Of a DNA stretch of 64,000 bases, positions 11,997 through 25,206 are shown one piece after another (position 1 is the first letter of the stretch; each line of letters starts with the position of its first letter). The DNA lies in NCBI GenBank assembly GCA_018398805.1, contig JAGFBZ010000261.1:1178001-1242000 (forward strand), written 5' to 3'. Position numbers and translations under genes: made by a program. The notes below the pieces were generated by a model. The model searched no databases. It was not told the origin of the DNA and saw only the letters and a list, made by a program, of their open reading frames with translations. The stretch is from Hirundichthys speculiger (taxonomy: Eukaryota; Chordata; Actinopteri; Beloniformes; Exocoetidae).

Positions 11997-12810
11997 GTGT
12001 GTATCATGTAGGAGCATGAATCCACTACGCTGTAACACTATAGCCGATGACAATGACATGTCAGAACAAACCATTTATTTTTATTTTATTTATGTTCTTT
12101 TATTCTGTTTGAATCCACGTTGAACGCCGGTATGTACAGGGCAGGTAAAGCTTTTATTTTAATTAGTCATTAATACAAGTTTTTGAAGAATTAAGACTTC
12201 AAGGATTACATCAGCCATTTTAGCAAAAAGAAAAAAAAAAACTCAAAAATTCCAACCTAGGACCATAAGTAATTTTGCCAATTCTACGTCCCTCCTGACT
12301 GAAATATCTATTGATATCTATTGAAGCGCATCAAGAGATGGCACTGACAGTAATTGTGGCCAAGACAGTCTTTCTACAGGTGCACTGAAAGGTGCTGTGG
12401 TGTTATTGCAGAGTGCAGTTTTTTTTTATTCTTGGAAACTGGTGCAAACTTTGCATTGCTGGTGCAGCACTGAAATAATAAGTTATCTCAGTTTCTACTG
12501 ACATGGGCGCATCAGCATCATTGGCTCATCAGCGGAGGTGACAGCAGCAGGTAGCGAGGCATCCAACATCAGCCCTGCAGACTCTTTGACCCAGCGCAGT
12601 CTGAACGTGAGCAGGGAGACAGCAGCTGGTAGCGCTTCTGTGGAGTCAATCAGTGCAGAAAATTGAGTTTCCATTGCTTCCACAATAACTTTAGGAAAAA
12701 AATGATTCTACTCAGCTTAGATAAATAAATAAAATCTAAATCAAAATGAGACACAAACCACGCTTTGTAACCTGTGTGTCCTTTAGGAGTAGCAGTTTCT
12801 ACATAGCAGC

Positions 12811-15800
12811 TCAGCTTACCTCCATGCAGATGCTTTGACAGCGCTGTTGATGTGCTTTGGCCCATGAGAGCTGATTAAATTTTTTGTTGCACACACTGCA
12901 GCTGAATGGTTTCTCTCCTGTGTGGATTCTCATGTGTGGCTTTAAACTGTCTTTCCTTTTAAAAGTCGCATTACACACAGAGCAGCTGAAAGGTCGATCT
13001 TGTGTGTGGGTTCTCATGTGTTGCATTAAGGCACATTTTCTATGGAAAGCGACTGTACAGACTGAGCAGCTGAAAGGTCTCACCCCTTCATGAAATCTCT
13101 TATGACGAGCCAAACAACTGGCCTTAGTGAAGCTTTGACCGCAGACATGACAGCTGAATTTTTCTTCAGTGTGGACTCTTGTGTGGTTGACTAGATCCTG
13201 CTTCCTTCTAAACGTTTCCCCACAGACCACACAGCTGAAAGGTTTTTCTCCTGTGTGGATTCTTGTGTGCTCCACAAAAGCATGTTTCCATGTAAAAGCA
13301 GCTTTACAAAAGGAGCAGCTATAAGGTCTTTCTCCTGTGTGACACCTCATGTGTCGGCGAAGACTCGCATTGCAACTAAAACTTCGACTACAGGCTGAGC
13401 AGCTAAAGGGTTTCTCTCTGCTGTGTGTTCTCATGTGTCGCTTCAAGCTGTCCTTCCTTATAAAAGCCGCCTCACAGAAAGAGCAAATGAAGGGTTTCTC
13501 TCCGCTGTGGATTTTTGAGTGCTCCACAAGAGTTCTTTCAGTTGAATATGCTGTCTTACAAATAGAGCAGGTGAAAAGTTTTTCCCCTGTGTGAGTTCTT
13601 GTATGATCCACTAAATCACGCTTCCACATAAAAGTTTCATTACAAACAGAGCAGGTGTAAGGTTTTCTTCCAGTGTGACATCTCATGTGTTGTGTCACCC
13701 ATCCCCTCCTTCTAAAGTTTTGACCACAAACTGGGCAGCTGAAAGGTTTTTCTTCGCTGTGAGTTCTCATGTGTTTTTTTAAAGCATGTTTCCAAATAAA
13801 GGCTGCCTCACAGAGGGAGCAGCTGAAAGGTTTTTCTCCTGGTGTGGATTCTCTGGTGCCTAAACAAAGATGGCTGATGGCTGAATTCTTCACCACATTC
13901 AGTACAGATGTGTAATTTCATGCCACTCTTAATTCTCTCGTCACCTGCAGACACTTGATAATGACTTATAGAGTTTAATCCTAACTGTGGTTCACTGATA
14001 TCCTCCCAGTTTCCATCACTGACATCCGTCTCTGAAGATTCACAACTGTTGTCCTCAGTATCTGATTCCAAGTGTCGATCTGGAACTGACTCTGATTTAG
14101 TCACAGAGTTCTTGCTGTCCTCAGTCTTCTTATGATAAAGCTCTGAGAAGTGTGGTTTTTCTTCATCGTCATCTTCACTCTTCACAGGAGCAGGACTGAA
14201 TGTGAATTTGGTGATATCAGCCTCCTCTTGTTCCTCTTTAATAAGTGGGGGCTTTGCGTCGTCTTGGTCCAGGATGCAACTCCACTTCTGTTCCTCAGGG
14301 AATAACGTCCTCTTTGATCACCGACTGCTGCTGGACATCTGAAGGAAACAGAAACACAGCCAAATTATGAAATATAGCTTCCTTGTCAGGAGGGAATCCA
14401 ACAATGACAATTTTTATCTACACTTTATCTAATTCAAAACCTAATGGGATTCAGGTTAACACACAAAAAAAATCTAATTACTGAATTTTCGATTAAGTTT
14501 TATACATCCATTATCTAGAGTTGCATATATTGGCCATGTTCTACCTGTCTTTGCAGCGTCTTTAGATTTTCTCAAGATACTGACTTTGTTTTACTTTTTT
14601 TTTCTACACCGGTTTGGATGCTGTGCTGCTGACAGGATTTCTTCAACATGATTGTGATGTGATTGTGATGAGTAACGATGAGAGCAGGAAAGTTGTTTAC
14701 ATATGGGAGCAACTGATTAAGAGTTCCAAAGTCCAAGTGGTGTCCAGAATAAGACCCCAAATCCAGACAAACTGCAGGGCTGAAGTAAGTTGGAGACTGA
14801 GGAAGAAATCCGAACCATTTCTTCTCAAAAATGTCACAGAAAATTTGAAATCACCAGCACATATTTTTGCAATAAAAAGTTAGCAAGAAGGAATAAGAAA
14901 GTCATTATACGGAGTGATTGTAAAATGTTATAGATGTGGGAAAGTATAATCTCCTGCTCTGATCTGTATTACAAAATGGATTAAAGTTCTGTTTTAGTTA
15001 CAAACGGGTTGTCAACAGGTAGTTGCAGAGTTCCCCTGGTGGACAAACTATGCAACGTTAATACGTGCAACACAGTTACAGAGGGTGTGTTTTTCCATCT
15101 CATCTTTCTTTTTTTTTTCCTTTTTCTTTCAATCCTTTTATTGGCTATCATGATGCAGACATTGGCGAGCATTGGCAAATAGCTAATACTGGCCAATAAT
15201 AATGGCCTGCTGATAAACTGGTGAGGCTCTAGTGCACAGTAGTATATAGGTATTGCTCATCCACCCGACTTGACTATAAATCAGTTTCTGTGCCATAAAG
15301 GTCAGTGTCTTCCAGCTTCATCTCATATTTTTCTTGTTTTAAATAAATGAATACATTTCATAAATTTCTGGACAGTTAACTTGACTAAAATGATTTCAAG
15401 TCATGGTTGTGATTTTAATTTGATTAACGCTTCAGCCTTAAACTCAGGTCAAGCCTTGACAACAACAATGTGCGAGAATTTTATCAAAGAAATTCCTAGA
15501 GAAACCAAAAACATGTCAAGCAAAAAGAAGATAAAGGAAGAATAACTTTGTGTTATAATCCTGTGTACATTTGTGACAGTTTAAGATTTAAGATTAATTA
15601 AACTTCTGGTGCACACACACACACACACACACACATCCAATATCACATCCAATAAACTGACTTATCTTTAATTTTGGCCAAATTGTTTAATATTACAGGT
15701 ATGCTTCATTTCAGGACAGAGTCAGAGCTCTATGAAATTGACATCCTGAAAAGCTCTAAAATGCAGCTCTTAACCTCGAGATAAACAATGGAACAGATTT

Positions 15801-16141
15801 GATCAAATATTCTTCATATCTCTCAGTGTAAAGACTCTTGTACTGGAAGATAAAACAAGCTATTATAGTTTGATTCAGAGAATATGGGACAAAATAAAGG
15901 TGACCAACACCCCACTGTGTTATCCGTCTGTTTTTTACCCCCAAGCCAACAAAAAGCCTAAGCTTACCTGTCTCTTCTTACACCCCTCTGACAGAAACAG
16001 AACTAAACAGGAGAAGAAAACAAGCAGGTGTGTTTTGTTACCAGAAACTTGAGAATACTCTCCAGGTGGACTGTCAGCTGGTCCGTTTGCTGCACTTTGT
16101 TGCGGCCCCTTGAATGCCAACAGCACCCGGACTTCAGACAT
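12811..16141 (-). pseudogene. C2H2 zinc-finger gene, about 13 fingers, two frameshifts (ZNF locus 3)
   Basis: The main exon runs 14338-12811 after TTTCCTTCAG and opens DVQQQSVIKEDV like its neighbours. One extra base near 14300-14308 throws the frame into a stop (IP then TGA). The acidic segment (VKSEDDDEEKPHFSELYH) and finger one continue in the next frame. A second extra base near 13840 (CACACCAGGAGAAAA where CACAGGAGAAAA is expected) shifts the frame again, after which twelve fingers are open to the stop at 12811. The last finger ends HQQRC rather than H-x3-H. A candidate first exon is 16141-16042 (MSEVRVLLAFKGPQQS...), ending TCTG before GTAACA in phase 1. Both lesions are +1 and do not compensate. 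It is either a pseudogene or carries assembly errors. Confidence 0.75.
15613..15634. repeat. (AC)n microsatellite
   Basis: Eleven CA units in the intron of the ZNF locus 3 model. The rest of 14350-16040 shows no recognisable gene or transposon. Confidence 0.85.
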
Positions 16142-16432
16142 TTTCCCACAATCATCAAGTTCATAACAAACACTTCAGATTCTCCATCAAATTGTCGCTG
16201 GGATTCGGTTTGGTGTTCATTTCCTTCCCCGTCAGTTTCCAGCTAGCATCTTCAGTAGTTTATAGCTTCCACAAAACGAGACAGCGGAAGAACATTCAAA
16301 CGGAATGATGAACATCACAAAGTCCCCTCAGGTGCATTTGTCAAACCCTCAGGGGACTCGCCCAGGAACGGAGATTACGAAGATTTAAAAACTGAAAATG
16401 GATTTACGCCAAGATTTTACAACAAGAGAACC

Positions 16433-16490
16433 ACTTCCGTTGCTGGAATGCGAATATGCTTCTTGGACTTCAAAATAAAAGCATTAATTG
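16433..16490 (+). promoter_or_regulatory. Promoter-like module, copy b
   Basis: ACTTCCGT at 16433-16440, an ETS-like core, then ACTTCAAAATAAAAGCATTA at 16467-16486. It lies about 300 bp upstream of the candidate first exon of minus-strand ZNF locus 3, on the opposite strand. Confidence 0.45.
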
Positions 16491-17204
16491 AACCATCGTT
16501 TCACACTGCAGGCTTTCTCCATGAAGGTGGATCTGAAGAATTACGTTGATGAAATAAATTCTGTCATTACCATATTTGCATTTGATTGTTTTTTTTTTTT
16601 AAGACTATGGATAATTCTTTCTTCTTTATTTTAGAAAGATACTTTACTGATGTTAAACTCTTTGGATGCTATTTATCACCATAAGATGTCTCACCAGTGG
16701 AAGCATGGATTTTTTTTTTCAACCCCCCCATCTTATTTACTATAAAGAACTTTATAGCTTCAACACGTTTCACTTTCAACCATCTTTGTTTAGATGTTAG
16801 AGACGTGCAGTCTTAGTTGCTTATTATCACACAATACACAGTAAACATTTAGATGACATTTAGAGTCTGTGGCACTGAGGAAAACACAGGCAGAGTTGGA
16901 GGTAGCAGCATTTAAAATGTTGAGGTTCTCTTTGGGAAGGTTGGGGTTAGGACAAAAAACAGACACCAGTTTTAATTGTGACTATATGTGTTTATCACCA
17001 TCTCTGTCTGAACACCACAAAACTTTCCACCCAATTCAAAAAGAAATTGGGATGCAGAGTGAAACGTAAACAAAACAGAATGCAGTGATTTGCAAATCTC
17101 ATAAACCCATACTTTAGTTCTAAGAGAACACATCAGATGTTGATCTGTCGTCTACTTCCTTTTTTCTCCTTTTTTTCTGTTCTAATTTACAAAGTCTCGT
17201 GCGT

Positions 17205-17290
17205 TTTGCCCGAAGAGAGCTGGGACAGGCTCCAGCAGATTCCTGTGACCCTATATAGGATTAAGCGAACATAGATAATGGATGGATGGA
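17205..17290 (-). repeat. Fragment of the GCTGGGATAGGCTCCAGC fish repeat
   Basis: GAGAGCTGGGACAGGCTCCA and the following TGTGACCCTATATAGGATTA are the reverse of the dispersed LINE-derived repeat also seen at 19240-19530 and 34160-34320. The tail is a short TGGA run. Confidence 0.6.
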
Positions 17291-17480
17291 ACTTAATAAG
17301 TAGTAAGTAAAAGGAGAAAAGTATGTAAAACAAAATAAGATTATGACAACTCTGTGCAGATGTTCCATTTATACAACAACCAGAAACAAATAAGATGAGC
17401 AGTGTTTGGATGGACTGTTTGGATCCACTGTGTTAATGGTGTACAACCTGGCCAAACAGCAGTCTCTGGCACCTTTGCTA

Positions 17481-18784
17481 CAGTGGGGAAAAAAAGTATT
17501 TAGTCAGCCACTGATTGTGCAAGTTCTCCTACTTAGAAAGATGAGAGAAGTCTGTAATTTTCATCATAGGTACACTTCAACTATGAGAGATAAAATGAGA
17601 AAAAAAAATACAGGAAATCAAATTGTAGGATTTTTAAAGAACTGATTTGTAAACTATGGTGGAAAATAAGTATTTGGTCAGTGAGAACAAGGCAAGATTT
17701 CTGGCTCTCAAAGACCTGTAACTTCTTCTTTAAGAAGCTCTTCTGTCCTCCACTCGTTACCTGTATTAATGGCACCTGTTTGAACTCATTGTCTGTATAA
17801 AAGACACCTGTCCACAGCCTCAAACAGTCAACTCCAAACTCAACCATGGCCAAGACCAAAGAGCCATTGAAGGACACCAGGAAGAAACTTGTAGACCTGC
17901 ACCAGGCTGGGAAGAGTGAATCTACAATAGGCAAGCAGGTTGGTGTGAATAAATCAACTATGGGAGCAATTGTAAGAAAATGGAAGACATAAAACCACTG
18001 ATAATCTCCATCAATCTGGGGCTCCATGCAAGATCTCATCCCGTGGCGTCAAAATGATCATGAGAACGGTGAGGAAAAATCCCAGAACTGCATGGTGGGA
18101 CCTGATGAATGACCTGCATAGAGCTGGGACCAATGTAATAAAGGTAATATCAGTAACACACTACACTGAGACGGACTTAAAGCCTGCAGTGCCTGGTATG
18201 TCCCCCTGCTGAAGCCACTACATGTCCAGGCCTGTCTGAAGTTTGCCAGAGAACATATGGATGATCCAGAAGAGGATTTGAAGAATCTCATGTGGTCAGA
18301 TGAAACCAAAATAGAACATTTTTTTTTGTAAGAATTCAGCTCATCGTGTTTGGAGGAAGAATAATGCTGAGTTGCATCTCAAGAACACCAAACCTACTGT
18401 GAAGCATCGGGATGGAAACATCATGCTTTGGAGCTGTTTTTCTGCAAAGGGGACAGGACAACTGATCCGTGTTAAGGGAAGAATGAACGGGGCCATGTAT
18501 TGTGAGATTTTAAGCCAAAACCTCCTTCCTTCGGGGAGTATTGAAGATGGGACGTGTCTGGGTCTTCCAGCATGACAAAATTTTGACAAAATACTTGCAT
18601 CCAATCATAATTTACAAATAAATTCTTTAAAAAATCTACTATATAATTTCTTTGATTTTTTTGCCCTCTTTTTATCACTCATAGTTTAATGTGTACCTAT
18701 GATGAAAATAACCAACCTCTCATCTTCCTAAGTAGGAGAACTTGCACAATTAGTGGCAGACTAAATAATTTCTTTGCCCCACTG
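17481..18784 (+). mobile_element. Tc1-like element, CAGTGGGG family, degenerate
   Basis: TA target duplications flank it at 17479-17480 and 18785-18786. Inverted ends start CAGTGGGGAAAAAAAGTATT on the left and CAGTGGGGCAAAGAAATTAT on the right (inverse strand). The similarity extends about 70 bp, including GTGCAAGTTCTCCTACTTAG. It holds a broken transposase gene. Confidence 0.9.
17846..18575 (+). pseudogene. Tc1 transposase remnant
   Basis: It starts [20 protein letters not shown] and reads helix-turn-helix sequence, then stops. Other frames carry recognisable pieces such as LMWSDETKI (first catalytic D) and [19 protein letters not shown]. The part with the second D and the E is missing. There are several frameshifts and a 3' deletion, so it is inactive. 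Confidence 0.8.
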
Positions 18785-19239
18785 TATGTCTCTCTAATTT
18801 ATCAGCCTGTATATTTAACAGAGTATCCATATTGGCAAGGTGTTATGTAACAATGTAAATGATATCTTTGCTCTCCCTTTTGTTAACTTCTGCTATCTCT
18901 TCAAAATGTGGGGTTGTATCAGTCACGGAGCTGCCGGAGACCAAACCAAGGAGAGGAACTGAAGATTAGACTTGCGATGTTCAAGTTGTTATTGGGGGCA
19001 TTGAAAAGAAATGGTGAATAAAAATATAACTCACCACACATGCATTTATTAGAGACATTTTATATAAATACAAGTTAAATAATAGTGAAGCAGGACAGTA
19101 GTTGCAATGGAAATTTAAGACAAGGAGGCTGGTGTCTGCTGGTCTGACTACTGTCTTGAGCATTAAGTGATGCTCTTATGCTGCCATCTGCTGACTAATC
19201 AGTGTTACAACTACCTTCTCTGATCAACATTTGGACGTC

Positions 19240-19530
19240 CATCTATCACAGTTATTATCAGGTAAGAAGCACTCATCCATTATCTATCAGTCTATCCCAG
19301 CTCTCTTTGGGTGGAAGGCAGGGGTCCACCCTGGACAGGTCACCAGTCCATCGCAGGGCCACATGCAAACAAACAGCCACGCACACTCACAATCACTCCT
19401 ATGGGCCATTTAGAACCACCAGTTCACCTAACGTGCATGTTTTTGGACTGTGGGAGGAAGCTGGAGTATTTGGTGAAAATCGGGGAGAACATGCAAACTC
19501 CACACAGAAAGTACCCCACCGAGGTTTGGA
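19240..19530 (+). repeat. LINE 3'-end-derived dispersed fish repeat
   Basis: It contains TATCCCAGCTCTCTTTGGGT, CACCCTGGACAGGTCACCAG, TTTTTGGACTGTGGGAGGAA and ACATGCAAACTCCACACAGA in order. This is a very common teleost repeat, usually assigned to the tail of L2-like LINEs. It generates spurious open frames. Confidence 0.7.
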
Positions 19531-19817
19531 AAAAAAATATAAAAAGTAAACCTGTCGAGGAATTGATTTCATGTTCTGAACAGATATGAGAAAAAGTCAC
19601 TTACTAATGATGGATATTAATATAGTTATACAGGATGTCAGGCTAAATGAAAATAAATTTGAGATTATACTTTTGGAATTTGATACCTTCACTTCTTATT
19701 CTTGACTTCGAAAATGTCTAAACCATCGTGTGTTGTTTTTGCTGTCATTATGAGGCCAGATAGTACTGTAGCAGTTAAACAATTTAATGTGAAAGAAGTC
19801 AAATAACACCATAGGTA

Positions 19818-19850
19818 ACTTTTATTTTTGAAACCCATTTCCGGAAGTAG
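19818..19850 (-). promoter_or_regulatory. Promoter-like module, copy c
   Basis: On the minus strand: CTACTTCCGGAAATGGGTTT followed by CAAAAATAAAAGTT. It is about 85 bp upstream of the ATG of plus-strand ZNF locus 4. The ETS core CTTCCGG and the A-rich word are adjacent. Confidence 0.5.
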
Positions 19851-19931
19851 TTATTGATTTGCGCGAGCTAATAATTGATTCTTGAACTCGTATGGGAACA
19901 ATCTCGCCCATTGTCAGTGTTTTTTTTAAAG

Positions 19932-22900
19932 ATGGATTGGTGTTATAAACCCCTGAAAGGTGTTTTACAACGAACAGGTTTGTTTTATTTTTCTTACCGA
20001 AAATTCTTTAAGCCTCCCACAAACGTCAAAGGTAATTGTTATGCTAACGTTAGCTTAACGTGTTTACTACATCACATTCACCGAAAAGGCTATACCTTTA
20101 TTCGTTTATGTATTGGAACATAAAGTTTGGAGGTTATATGTAAACTGTTTGTTATCGTTGCGTACTACTTTACACACTGATAAAGGCAGGTGAATGACTT
20201 GAATTTTTTAGTAGACCTGTCCAGTTCGTGACTCAGTGCTTTATGGACAGTGTTGCCAGATTTCACAAACACATGACAAGCTACCGGTGCCAAGTGGGGC
20301 AGTCCTGTTTTTTGTTTGTTTGTTTGTTTTCAGTTATTTCATTTTTCTTGTTCCGATCCGAAAGAACACCCGATTACAGCCAGTGATGGCGGACAACGGA
20401 GGGGAGGGAGAATGACGTCACAATTCAAGCAGAAATTGGTCACGATTTTAGATATTTTCTGAGATTTATACTCCAGAGATAACATTTAAAACACAGAACA
20501 CATCCGAACAGTTTATTATTATTATTATTATTATCCAAAAATGAGCACAGGCTGTAATGTTGGCTGTAGACACTAATGGCTAGAAAGTTTAAAATTGATG
20601 GCGCAAACAATTATTGTATTGTATTGCATTGTATGTACAGGGAGAGAGTATGAAGAAGAATTGTTTATTACCAAGATATAAGTTGGTCTGCACCGCTATT
20701 CTTGATCTTTATGTAATCAAAAATTGTGTATTTTTAAATTGAGTAAAGATGGCTTGGAACATATTATCTTAAACTGGATCATAATTAGCTAAGAAAATCC
20801 CAGCCATATCTGTGCCATATTGAAATGATAGGTTTTGAAAGCCAAACAAAAATGATCAACTATTCTGTTTACTATAACACAGTTAAAGACATACACAAAC
20901 CACATATCTAAATATTGATATAAATGCATACACAACAAACTGTCACTGTCCTAACTACAGTTTTGTATAGCTGCAGTTCACAATAAATTAACAGCTAAAT
21001 CAAATACAGTCTTGCATTGTTCTTTCACTGTTAACATAAGATGTAAATATTGCATATTTTGTTTTTTTGAGCAGAGTTACTAAAAACCAGAACTGGAGTT
21101 GATGATTTTGCATGTTATCAATAAGCAGATATGTGCAAGGTGTCTGTTATTGTATCCTCATTTGAAGGAGTGATTTGAGATTTTGTCTTGATATTCTGTC
21201 AATAAGGCATTTTGCTGCCACCTAGTGTAAACGCCAATCAAATGCAGCTCTCTTCTTCCTTTCTTGTCATTGCTTTAATGAGTCACTGTACTTGTTATTA
21301 CCAGAACTTTATATCTTTACATTTTTTTATTCATTATTTGTTATGATGGAAAAAGTTTATTTATTTGAATATATATCATAAATGAGTAGTTGGTCTTCTT
21401 AATTACCAATGATCAATTAATGGAGGGGGAAAAGCATATGGGACTGCAATTATTTTATTCAACATGGATACCAGCTGCACCACCAAAGTCACAACTCCAG
21501 AAGTTTGCTTTTAAATTGTTCACACTACTTGTGCGTTAGTACTGACACAAACATGAATTTGTTTCTCAAAATGCTGTTGTTTTTACAGATTTCCAGCAAG
21601 AATTGGAAGAAAAGGCTCCAACTGATCAGCAGATCAGAAGCTCTGTTCTGGACCAAAAGGACCCGCACATTAAACATGGCCCCGTGGCACCATGTCCTAT
21701 TCAGAAACAGACAGAAGTTGATGGTGAAGGCCGCGTGGGATCAGATTCAAGCAGATATGACAAGGATTCAGAACCTTCAAATGAAGACATTCATAAAGAC
21801 CTAAAGGATGTTAAATATATTCACTTTGAAGATGGTGAGTTATCGCAGCATGAGGCCTATAAACCCAAAAAACCACTGAGCAGTTGCAATGATGGGACCA
21901 ACTTAGAAACCAACAAAAATGAAGATTTCAGTGATTTCTGCAGACAGACTAATTCAACACAGTCGAGACTAAGTGATCAAAAAAATGAATTCTCTGTCAC
22001 TGAGTCACGAGTGCCTACTGACAAACTATTTAGTTGCTTTTTTTGTGAGACAAAATTTGCAACAGGGGGACTACTGACAGTACACATCTCTGTACATACT
22101 GGAGAAAAGCTGCTCAGCTGCATCATTTGTAAGAGAACATTCAGTTTGGACTCAGAGCTCAAAAGTCATGTGTGTGCTATTGAGTCTTCTCAGAATCATC
22201 AAAGCCTAACTGCGGGTCAGACCGATGCAGATAAACTGTTTACCTGTTCACAGTGTGGTGAAGCATTCTCCAGCCGTGAAGATTTAAATGTTCATCTCAG
22301 ATCTCACACAAGGGGAGACACGTTCAAATGTTCAGTTTGTAATGCATGTTGCAGTGACAGAGACTCATTAATTCAACACATGAGGATCCACACAAGACAA
22401 ACACAGTTTACCTGCTCCGTTTGTGGTAAAGACTTTGCATGGAGAAGACATCTAACAAAACATATGGAAGTACATAAGAAAAAGAAAAAGGTCTTCAGGT
22501 GCAGAATTTGTGCTGCTGAATTTTATACTTACTATCTGTTGTCTAAACATAAACCCATTCACCAGTCATCAGAGCTTCCTCACAGCCAGACTGAGCACGG
22601 GGAGGAAAATGTACACATGGAAACAGCAGCTGATCAAGATGACAGTAGAGGACCAGAATCAGCCAGGAAATCAAACCCAGATACATGTTTGAGGCCAGAG
22701 TCCAATGTGGAGACTCTAATGTCCTTTAAAGCTGAAGACAATGACTTTTGGATAGAAACCAAAGAGCCCCAGTCAGATTTAATCAATGTTAAACTCAGTG
22801 AAGTCTCTGAAAGTGAAACAAAGACAAACATACAAGAGTTCACAGATGGAGAGGTTCCAAGTCAACACACAGCATCCCATGCAGAGCTGCAGATGGAAGT

Positions 22901-23750
22901 GAAGCAGGAGGGCCCAGAGCCTCCATGGATTAAAGAGGAACCAGAAGAAACTGAGATCCCTGAATTTACATTTCCTCTTTTTCCTGTGAAGACTGAAGAA
23001 GATGAAGAGAAACCTCAATTCTCAGAGCTTCATCACTCCCACTCTGAGGAAAACAGAGACTCTGTTGAAGAACCAGAGCCAGATAAGAATGGCAAGACTT
23101 CAGACTTTTCTGACCCTGACACTGATGACAGCGACTGTTGGAAACAAAAAAGGAAACCTAATTCAGGTGCCAACTCTGAAAGTGACTCGAACAGAAATCC
23201 ATTAAGCTGTTCTGAAAAGGCATCAGAGTCTCTACACCCTGAGAGTGATGATAGTGTCGATAGTGACTTTTGGAAAGATGACAGGAAACCACAATCAAGT
23301 TTAAACTCATTGAAACACGAGGTTTCAGAAATTGGAGTGAAATATGTAACTGACTTGAAACCATATAGCTGTATTCAGTGCAGTAAAGCATTTCGCTACA
23401 GTTCCTACTTGAAGATTCACATGAGACAGCACACGGAAAAGTATTTTTGTTCAGTTTGTGGTCATAAATCTACTTCAAGTTCAAATCTGAAGGTTCACAT
23501 GAGAACTCACACAGGAGAAAAACCTTTCAGTTGCGAAATTTGTGATAAAAAATATACTAATAAGGCGAGTCTGCAGTCTCACATGTCTGTCCACACTGCT
23601 GAAAGAAAGTACAGTTGTGACGTGTGTAAGAAAAGCTTTGCTTGGTATACAGAGCTGAAATACCACCAGTGTGTGGGTGAGTCTTCACATGAACAAACGT
23701 ACGAAGAAGACACCGGTATAAATCTGAAACGCCACACATCATACAGCTGA
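19932..23750 (+). CDS. C2H2 zinc-finger protein made of two fused units (ZNF locus 4)
   Basis: Exon 1 is 19932-19977 (MDWCYKPLKGVLQRT), ending ACAG before GTTTGT in phase 1. Exon 2 is 21589-23750 after GTTTTTACAG, opening DFQQELEEKAP. Together they give 735 residues with no frame conflict. The first unit has about six fingers, one of them degenerate (SLDSELKSHVC without a normal second histidine). The mid-protein segment then restarts the family's N-terminal acidic motif ([31 protein letters not shown]), followed by a Ser/Asp-rich linker and four more fingers, the last ending LKYHQC. Expected role: nuclear DNA binding. The exon 1 assignment is supported by phase and the nearby promoter-like module but not by transcripts. 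Confidence 0.82.
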
Positions 23751-24345
23751 AATAATCTTTATAAGCTGGTTGGACGAGTTGTTTTATGTTGATGGAAATT
23801 TTCTAGAACATTTAAAAGTATTAGTTTATTGTTCTCGCAGCTGCTTCTGTGCATTTTATTTGGAAACATTGAACACTGTAATCTTCACACATGAACCTGC
23901 TGCAGCTCGACATGCAGAGGAGAATTTTTATTATGCCTGGTGCATCCATTGCATATGAAAATAATTAACATTAAACCATGAAACTTCCTGCATCCACCTC
24001 TGCAGCGGTTCATCCTATTTCATCTTTGAGAAACACAAACTTTATTTTGAAAGAAAAGCTTCACATTTGACATGGAATCAAAATTTATTTCCCAATAATG
24101 TGTCTGGTTTAAATAAAAACTTGCATCAGCTTTTTTTTTTGTTGTTGTTCATGAAAACATTGTCAATTGCTGTTGCGAAATCATGAGATTTATTGTCTCT
24201 TAAGTCTAAACCGTTTAAACAGTTGCTAGTCATTTTATATAGGATATTTAAAACATCTGTTCCATAAAAGCACACTTAAGGTGATTTACATTTGATTAAA
24301 AACCCTAAAGGTAAAGACCTTCTTGATAATGTAAGTCAATTCTTT

Positions 24346-24362
24346 GACCCCCCCCCCCCCCC
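24346..24362. repeat. Poly-C run
   Basis: About 17 C in unit A; the paralogous run in unit B near 28036 has eight. Confidence 0.85.
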
Positions 24363-24532
24363 AGCACAGCTGACTTGTTTTAGTCAATCAACTAGTTGTC
24401 TTCACTAAAGGTCTAAACCAGTTCTGTTGATTGAATGAAACAAGTCAGCTGTGCTGCTGCATGGTTGGAACAAAGACCTGCAGCCACACGGCCCTTTCAC
24501 AGATTAGTTTGACACCCCTGCTATAGAATTTA

Positions 24533-24534
<2 letters not shown>

Positions 24535-24572
<38 letters not shown>
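24535..24572. repeat. (TA)n microsatellite
   Basis: Longer in unit A than in unit B (28210-28234), as expected of a slipping repeat. Confidence 0.9.
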
Positions 24573-24574
<2 letters not shown>

Positions 24575-24980
24575 CGATTATTTATTGTCATGAATATTCT
24601 CTTTTGTATTGAGGTTAAGAAATGATCCAGCAGCTTTGGAAAGTCATCTCAGCCACAAATTATAAATCATCCCTTTAGTCATGAACTGAAATGTAGCAAT
24701 ATTGTACTAGATTGAAATATATCACACTCAAAGGATTCTCACTTTTGGTATACAGTGAAATACAAAAACATAATGAACGTGAATCCATCCCCAGGCAAAA
24801 AAAATAAAAAATAAACAAAAAAAAAATCGGAAATCATTGTTTATGGAGGATACTCATTCAACTGTTTATTTTGAAAGAACAAGCATGTTCTCACAGAAGT
24901 GCCCCCTGTAGGCTGGTTGAATTGTGCTTGAAGACTTGAATGATGTATGGCAGCACAGGGTAGAGACGCATCATCTACAG

Positions 24981-25206
24981 CAGGGGTGTCCAAACTCGGT
25001 CCTCGAGGGCCGCTGTCCTGGATGTCTTAGAGGTTTTCCTGACACAACACACCTGATTCTAATGAATGAATCATAATCAGCTTGTCATCCAGGTCTGCAC
25101 AAGTCAGTTAACGACCCATTAATTAGAATCAGGTGTGTGCTGAAGCAGGGAAACATCAAATACATACAGGACAGCGGCCCTTGAGGACTGGAGCTGGACA
25201 CCCCTG
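24981..25206. mobile_element. hAT-type MITE, 226 bp
   Basis: Inverted ends CAGGGGTGTCCAAACTCGGT and, from the other side, CAGGGGTGTCCAGCTCCAGT, with GGGCCGCTGTCCTG in both. The flanks ATCTACAG (24973-24980) and ATCTACAT (25207-25214) are an 8-bp target duplication. Unit B has the empty site (ATCTACAG followed by TTTTATCC), which confirms the boundaries. Confidence 0.93.

Noticed and set aside
11616..12123. Long open frames rich in Tyr and Ile on both strands
   Set aside because: They are translations of the TA microsatellite and have no protein-family features.
12495..12683. 62-residue minus-strand frame, Ala/Leu-rich
   Set aside because: Not recognisable, short, and not linked in phase to ZNF locus 3; could be degraded transposon coding sequence but unsupported.
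19202..19589. Overlapping plus-strand frames of about 60-115 residues
   Set aside because: They lie in the dispersed LINE-tail repeat, whose frames are not genes.
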